Assembly (NCBI GenBank): GCA_945873675.1
Contig: CAMCEP010000006.1
Span: 1-24,877 of the forward strand
From: Asaia bogorensis
GTDB lineage: Bacteria > Pseudomonadota > Alphaproteobacteria > Acetobacterales > Acetobacteraceae
Reading direction: 5' to 3'
DNA length: 24,877 nt
Part shown: one piece after another, positions 21,721-24,877 of the stretch
How positions within the stretch are numbered: the first letter of the stretch is position 1
How the letters are laid out: each line of letters opens with the position of its first letter
Notes under the pieces: model-generated
The model's database searches: none
The model's input: only the letters and a program-made list of their open reading frames with translations
Told to the model about the DNA's origin: nothing
Made by a program: the position numbers and the translations under genes

Positions 21721-22062
21721 TTACGCCTTCTCTGATCTGTTTCCCATGAGCAGGATGTTCGCCGCCCAAGGAATGTGGTCCTTGTCGCGGGCCCTATGGT
21801 GCTTGCGGTACAGCGCCCATTCCAAACCTGCCTGATATGCCGACAATGACTGAGCTTGGCTTTTCCCCGCGCTTCAGCTTGAGTGGCCTTTCTGTGCTTT
21901 TGCGCCACAGCGCTCCCCACCGCATATCATTGAGCGTCTGACTGAGGTACTCTGCCCTGCCGCCAATAAGCCGGAAACCCTGCAGGTAACACGGGCTGAC
22001 TGGACCGCCATCACCAATGCGCTTGATCTTAGGATGGATGGATAATTCGGAAGGATAGGATA
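21721..22062 (-). pseudogene. Possible decayed reading frame in the ettA-MBL gap
   Basis: The gap 21642-22062 (421 bases) holds no confident gene. On the minus strand one frame is open from the right edge to a TAG at 21794. A second frame, open from about 21873 to a TAA at 21721, carries a protein-like string (LEWALYRKHHRARDKDH, then IPWAANILLMGNRSEKA). A single frameshift in the shared 21796-21873 stretch would join the two. On the plus strand there are also short open pieces, so I cannot exclude that all of it is coincidence. The family is unrecognised and no terminal repeats are seen, so I do not call it an insertion sequence. Bases 21642-21720 show nothing I can interpret. The gap presumably contains the divergent promoters of ettA and the MBL gene. 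Confidence 0.2.
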
Positions 22063-22926
22063 ATGACTGAAACAACAAAGCGCATCCGCGCTGCCGGCGG
22101 CAAGGCTGAAAGGCTTGGCGTTGATGGCGTGGAACTCTACGCGCTGTGTGATGGTTATCTGGATATGGAGCTTTCGCGCTTTCCGGATATCAAGCGCGGC
22201 ATTGGTGATGATCTGGCCATCGCGGATGGGCAGGATCTGAACGACATGACTGTTTCAGTGAATGCTTTTCTGCTGCGCCATGGTGACAGGCTTTGTCTGA
22301 TTGATGCCGGGGATGGCGTTTGGCGCGGGGATACGCTCGGCCATTTGCCGCGTGCACTGGCAGCACTTGGGATCGCGCCTGATCAGATCACGGATCTTTT
22401 CATGACCCATTTGCATCGTGACCATGCAGGCGGTTTGTTCCATGAAGGTCGCTTGGTTTACCCCAATGCGACCATGTATGCGGCAGCAGATGAAATCGCC
22501 TTCTGGTCAGCGCCTGAGAAGATTGATGGCGTGCAGCGCGTACAATTGCCCATCGCTGAAGCCGCGCTGCAAGCCTATCGGGAACGCCTGGTTGTTATTC
22601 ACCCCGGGGAGGAAATTCTGCCAGGTGTTGCGGTGCGTGCGCTCCCCGGGCATACGCCCGGCCAAATTGGCTTTCAGCTTGGCAAGGAAAATCCCTTGCT
22701 GATTGCCGCCGATGCGCTGCATTTGCCCGCCCTACAAATCAAGCATCCCGAATGGGGCTTTCTGTTTGATGTGGACCAGGCGCAATCCCTGGCGACCCGG
22801 ACCGCGCTATTGAACGAGGCAGCGCAAAGCGGTTTGCGGCTTGCCGGCGCGCATTATCCCTTCCCGGGCGTGATTGGCGTGACACAAGGCCCGGATGGGC
22901 GCGGCTTTCGCAACGCGGTGGATTAG
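22063..22926 (+). CDS. MBL-fold metallo-hydrolase
   Basis: This is a 287-residue metallo-beta-lactamase-fold hydrolase. The metal ligands are all visible: HLHRDH (His116, His118, Asp120, His121), His197 in LPGHTPGQ, Asp217 in ADALH and His264 in AGAHYPFPG, so a dinuclear metal centre is likely. The LIDAGDGVWRGDTLG segment and spacing resemble the methyl parathion hydrolase / AHL lactonase-like branch of the superfamily, which cleaves lactones, thioesters or phosphotriesters. The substrate cannot be assigned. No signal peptide is seen. The ribosome site is a purine-rich GGAAGGATAGGA directly upstream. It converges on badR with only 6 bases between the stop codons, where a small ACCGG/CCGGT palindrome occurs. 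Confidence 0.88.
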   Translation: MTETTKRIRAAGGKAERLGVDGVELYALCDGYLDMELSRFPDIKRGIGDDLAIADGQDLNDMTVSVNAFLLRHGDRLCLIDAGDGVWRGDTLGHLPRALAALGIAPDQITDLFMTHLHRDHAGGLFHEGRLVYPNATMYAAADEIAFWSAPEKIDGVQRVQLPIAEAALQAYRERLVVIHPGEEILPGVAVRALPGHTPGQIGFQLGKENPLLIAADALHLPALQIKHPEWGFLFDVDQAQSLATRTALLNEAAQSGLRLAGAHYPFPGVIGVTQGPDGRGFRNAVD

Positions 22927-22932
22927 ACCGGT

Positions 22933-23442
22933 CTATTCCGGTTCCGCAATGCGGTTGAGGCTACCCCGTAACCTATCCAGCAGGCGAAACAGCTGCACGC
23001 ATTCCTCGGTGGAAAAATCATCAAGGGCGGCCTGGTAATAGGCGCGAATTGCCGGCCCCATCGCCGCCCATTGCCGAGCACCTTCTTCTGTCAGACGGAC
23101 ATGGCGCAGCCGCCCATCCCCCCCGGCGCGCAGCCTTTCGACCAGGCCGGCTGCGACCAGCCGGTCAATCACCGCGGTCAGGTTTTGCCGGCTGACCATG
23201 AGGAAGGCGATCAATTCCTTGACCGTAAGCCCCGAGTCTCGGCTGCCCGGGCGCGCCAGGGCCCCCATGACCGCCCATTGCTGGGTGGTGGCACCAAAAG
23301 CGGAAACGGCCCGCGTGCCGGTTTTGTGCAGCAGGTTAGAGGCCTGATAAAGCCTGAGAAACAGCCGATTTGCTACGTCAAACCGTGCCGCGTCATCCTC
23401 TCGTGCGGTTAGGCTTTCCGGCAAAGAGATGGGTAATTGCAT
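22933..23442 (-). CDS. badR: MarR-family transcriptional regulator, BadR-like
   Basis: This is a 169-residue winged-helix regulator of the MarR family. The DNA-binding part covers about residues 55-125: TTQQWAVMGALA leads into the helix-turn-helix with recognition helix VSRQNLTAVIDRLVAAG (83-99), followed by a beta wing with GDGRLRHVRLTEEG (108-121). The flanking helices make the dimer. It is divergent from badH, the arrangement of BadR in Rhodopseudomonas palustris, where BadR represses the badHI-aliAB-badK operon and is released by 2-ketocyclohexane-1-carboxyl-CoA. Assignment as BadR rests on this context and the MarR fold, so the gene name is less secure than those of badH and badI. The start is ATG 23442; TTG 23445 is adjacent in frame. 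Confidence 0.75.
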   Translation of the reverse strand: MQLPISLPESLTAREDDAARFDVANRLFLRLYQASNLLHKTGTRAVSAFGATTQQWAVMGALARPGSRDSGLTVKELIAFLMVSRQNLTAVIDRLVAAGLVERLRAGGDGRLRHVRLTEEGARQWAAMGPAIRAYYQAALDDFSTEECVQLFRLLDRLRGSLNRIAEPE

Positions 23443-23533
23443 CAACAGATTGCCATTTCAGATTTAATATATCATAGTATTGCTATTCTAGTTCTGCCAG
23501 TCAAATCTCGCTCGAACAAAACCAGGGGGAAAC
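23443..23533. promoter_or_regulatory. Divergent badR-badH promoter region with candidate operator
   Basis: This 91-base gap is AT-rich on its left side (about 23455-23490). ATAG (23474-23477) and CTAT (23483-23486) flank TATTG as a short inverted repeat, and a run ATTTAATATATCA lies just left of it. MarR proteins bind partly palindromic AT-rich sites of this size overlapping promoters, so this is the best candidate operator. A strong ribosome site GGGGGA (23525-23530) precedes the badH ATG by three bases. Confidence 0.45.
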
Positions 23534-24301
23534 ATGCGCGGCCTTCAGAACAAAACGGTCATCGTCACCGGTGGCGGCGGCGGTATCGGCGGGGCCACCT
23601 GCCGGCGTTTCGGCGAAGCAGGCAGCCGCGTGGCGGTCTTCGATATCAACCTTGAAAGCGCGGCGAAGACCGCGGCTGACATCACCCAAGCCGGCGGCGT
23701 TGCTCAGGCGTTTCGGTGTGACATTACGGATCATGAAGGCGTGAAGGCGGCAGTGGTGGCGGCGGAAGCCGCACTCGGCCCCATCAGCATTCTCGTGAAT
23801 AATGCGGGCTGGGATATCTTCCGCCTTTTCAAGGACACAACGCCCGCGGATTGGCAGAAGCTGATTGCGATCAACCTGACCGGCGCGCTCAATATGCATC
23901 ACGCGGTGCTACCCGGCATGCTGGAACGCCGCCATGGACGGATTGTGAATATCGCCTCAGACGCTGCGCGCGTTGGTTCTTCCGGTGAAGCGGTTTACGC
24001 CGCCTGCAAGGCAGGGCTGGTTGGCTTTTCCAAGACCATTGCGCGTGAACATGCGCGCCATGGCATTAGCGTGAATGTGGTCTGCCCGGGCGCCACCAAC
24101 ACAGCGCTTTTCGATGACTACAAAAAGGGCGCCGGCAATCCGGAAAAGCTGGAAGAAGCTTTCCGCCGCGCCACACCCATGGGCCGCATCGGCGAACCGG
24201 AAGACCTGCCCGGCGCCATTCTGTTTTTCGCGAGTGACGATGCCGCCTATGTCACCGGCCAGGTGCTGAGTGTCTCTGGCGGTCTGACCATGGCGGGCTG
24301 A
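23534..24301 (+). CDS. badH: 2-hydroxycyclohexanecarboxyl-CoA dehydrogenase
   Basis: This is a 255-residue classical SDR. It has the NAD-binding TGGGGGIG (12-19), NNAG (89-92), catalytic Ser142 in IASDAARVGSS, Tyr155 and Lys159 in YAACK, and the C-terminal GQVLSVSGG (242-250). Beyond the generic motifs it matches the R. palustris BadH sequence as I remember it over long conserved strings, for instance the opening MRGLQ-KTVI-TGGGGGIGGATCRRF, then NNAGWDIFR, AINLTGALNMHHAVLPGM and RIVNIASDAARVGSSGEAVYAACK. BadH oxidises 2-hydroxycyclohexane-1-carboxyl-CoA to the 2-keto compound with NAD+ during cyclohexanecarboxylate and anaerobic benzoate breakdown. It is the first gene of the operon and is followed 10 bases later by badI. 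General SDR family membership is certain; the BadH assignment is from recall and context. Confidence 0.88.
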   Translation: MRGLQNKTVIVTGGGGGIGGATCRRFGEAGSRVAVFDINLESAAKTAADITQAGGVAQAFRCDITDHEGVKAAVVAAEAALGPISILVNNAGWDIFRLFKDTTPADWQKLIAINLTGALNMHHAVLPGMLERRHGRIVNIASDAARVGSSGEAVYAACKAGLVGFSKTIAREHARHGISVNVVCPGATNTALFDDYKKGAGNPEKLEEAFRRATPMGRIGEPEDLPGAILFFASDDAAYVTGQVLSVSGGLTMAG

Positions 24302-24311
24302 GGGAAGCATC

Positions 24312-24877
<566 letters not shown>

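Noticed and set aside
22927..22950. Terminator between the MBL gene and badR
   Set aside because: The ACCGG/CCGGT palindrome has only five base pairs and no T-run on either strand.

Overview
The window looks like chromosome of a GC-rich alphaproteobacterium. High-GC third codon positions, the protein styles, single-domain response regulators, GT41 glycosyltransferases and MlaA/MlaC and bad-type catabolic genes would fit an Acetobacteraceae- or Rhizobiales-like host. That placement is inference; there is no rRNA or tRNA in the window to fix it. I see no CRISPR array, tRNA, rRNA, intact insertion sequence or phage gene.

Layout. (1) 1-7000, plus strand: a tightly packed run with the end of a short-chain dehydrogenase, a small secreted protein that probably starts at CTG, a fused NDP-forming acyl-CoA synthetase, a nitroreductase, a Nudix hydrolase and a TPR plus GT41 glycosyltransferase. 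Junctions overlap or abut (CTGA, TAATG, ATGA, 8-nt overlap, TGA-ATG), which suggests one translationally coupled operon. (2) 7000-10330: a small membrane ORF on the minus strand, then a complete polar amino-acid ABC importer (binding protein, ATPase, two permeases). (3) 10330-13250: an intergenic palindromic repeat, a single-domain response regulator, a DUF3237 protein, an AT-rich divergent promoter region with twin inverted repeats, a short leader ORF, an RTX (hemolysin-type repeat) protein and a rhodanese. (4) 13360-17880: a DmdB-like acyl-CoA ligase converging on a TPR protein, glcF (glycolate oxidase Fe-S subunit) and metF with a clear terminator. (5) 18014-21641: mlaA and mlaC of phospholipid transport converge on a GNAT acetyltransferase coupled to the ABC-F translation factor ettA. 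(6) 21642-22062: 421 bases without a confident gene, possibly holding a decayed reading frame. (7) 22063-24877: an MBL-fold hydrolase, then a MarR regulator divergent from an SDR and a crotonase that I recognise as badR, badH and badI.

How the genes work together. The right end is the start of a cyclohexanecarboxylate / alicyclic acyl-CoA ring-opening pathway: BadH oxidises 2-hydroxycyclohexanecarboxyl-CoA and BadI cleaves the ring of the 2-keto product to pimeloyl-CoA, with BadR as the likely repressor. CoA-thioester chemistry recurs elsewhere in the window (the NDP-forming synthetase, the AMP-forming ligase and the SDR at the left edge), but no sequence evidence ties these to the bad genes. 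The least explained parts are the RTX locus with its AT-rich control region, the nine-codon minicistron and hairpin before the nitroreductase, and the unassigned stretch between ettA and the MBL gene.
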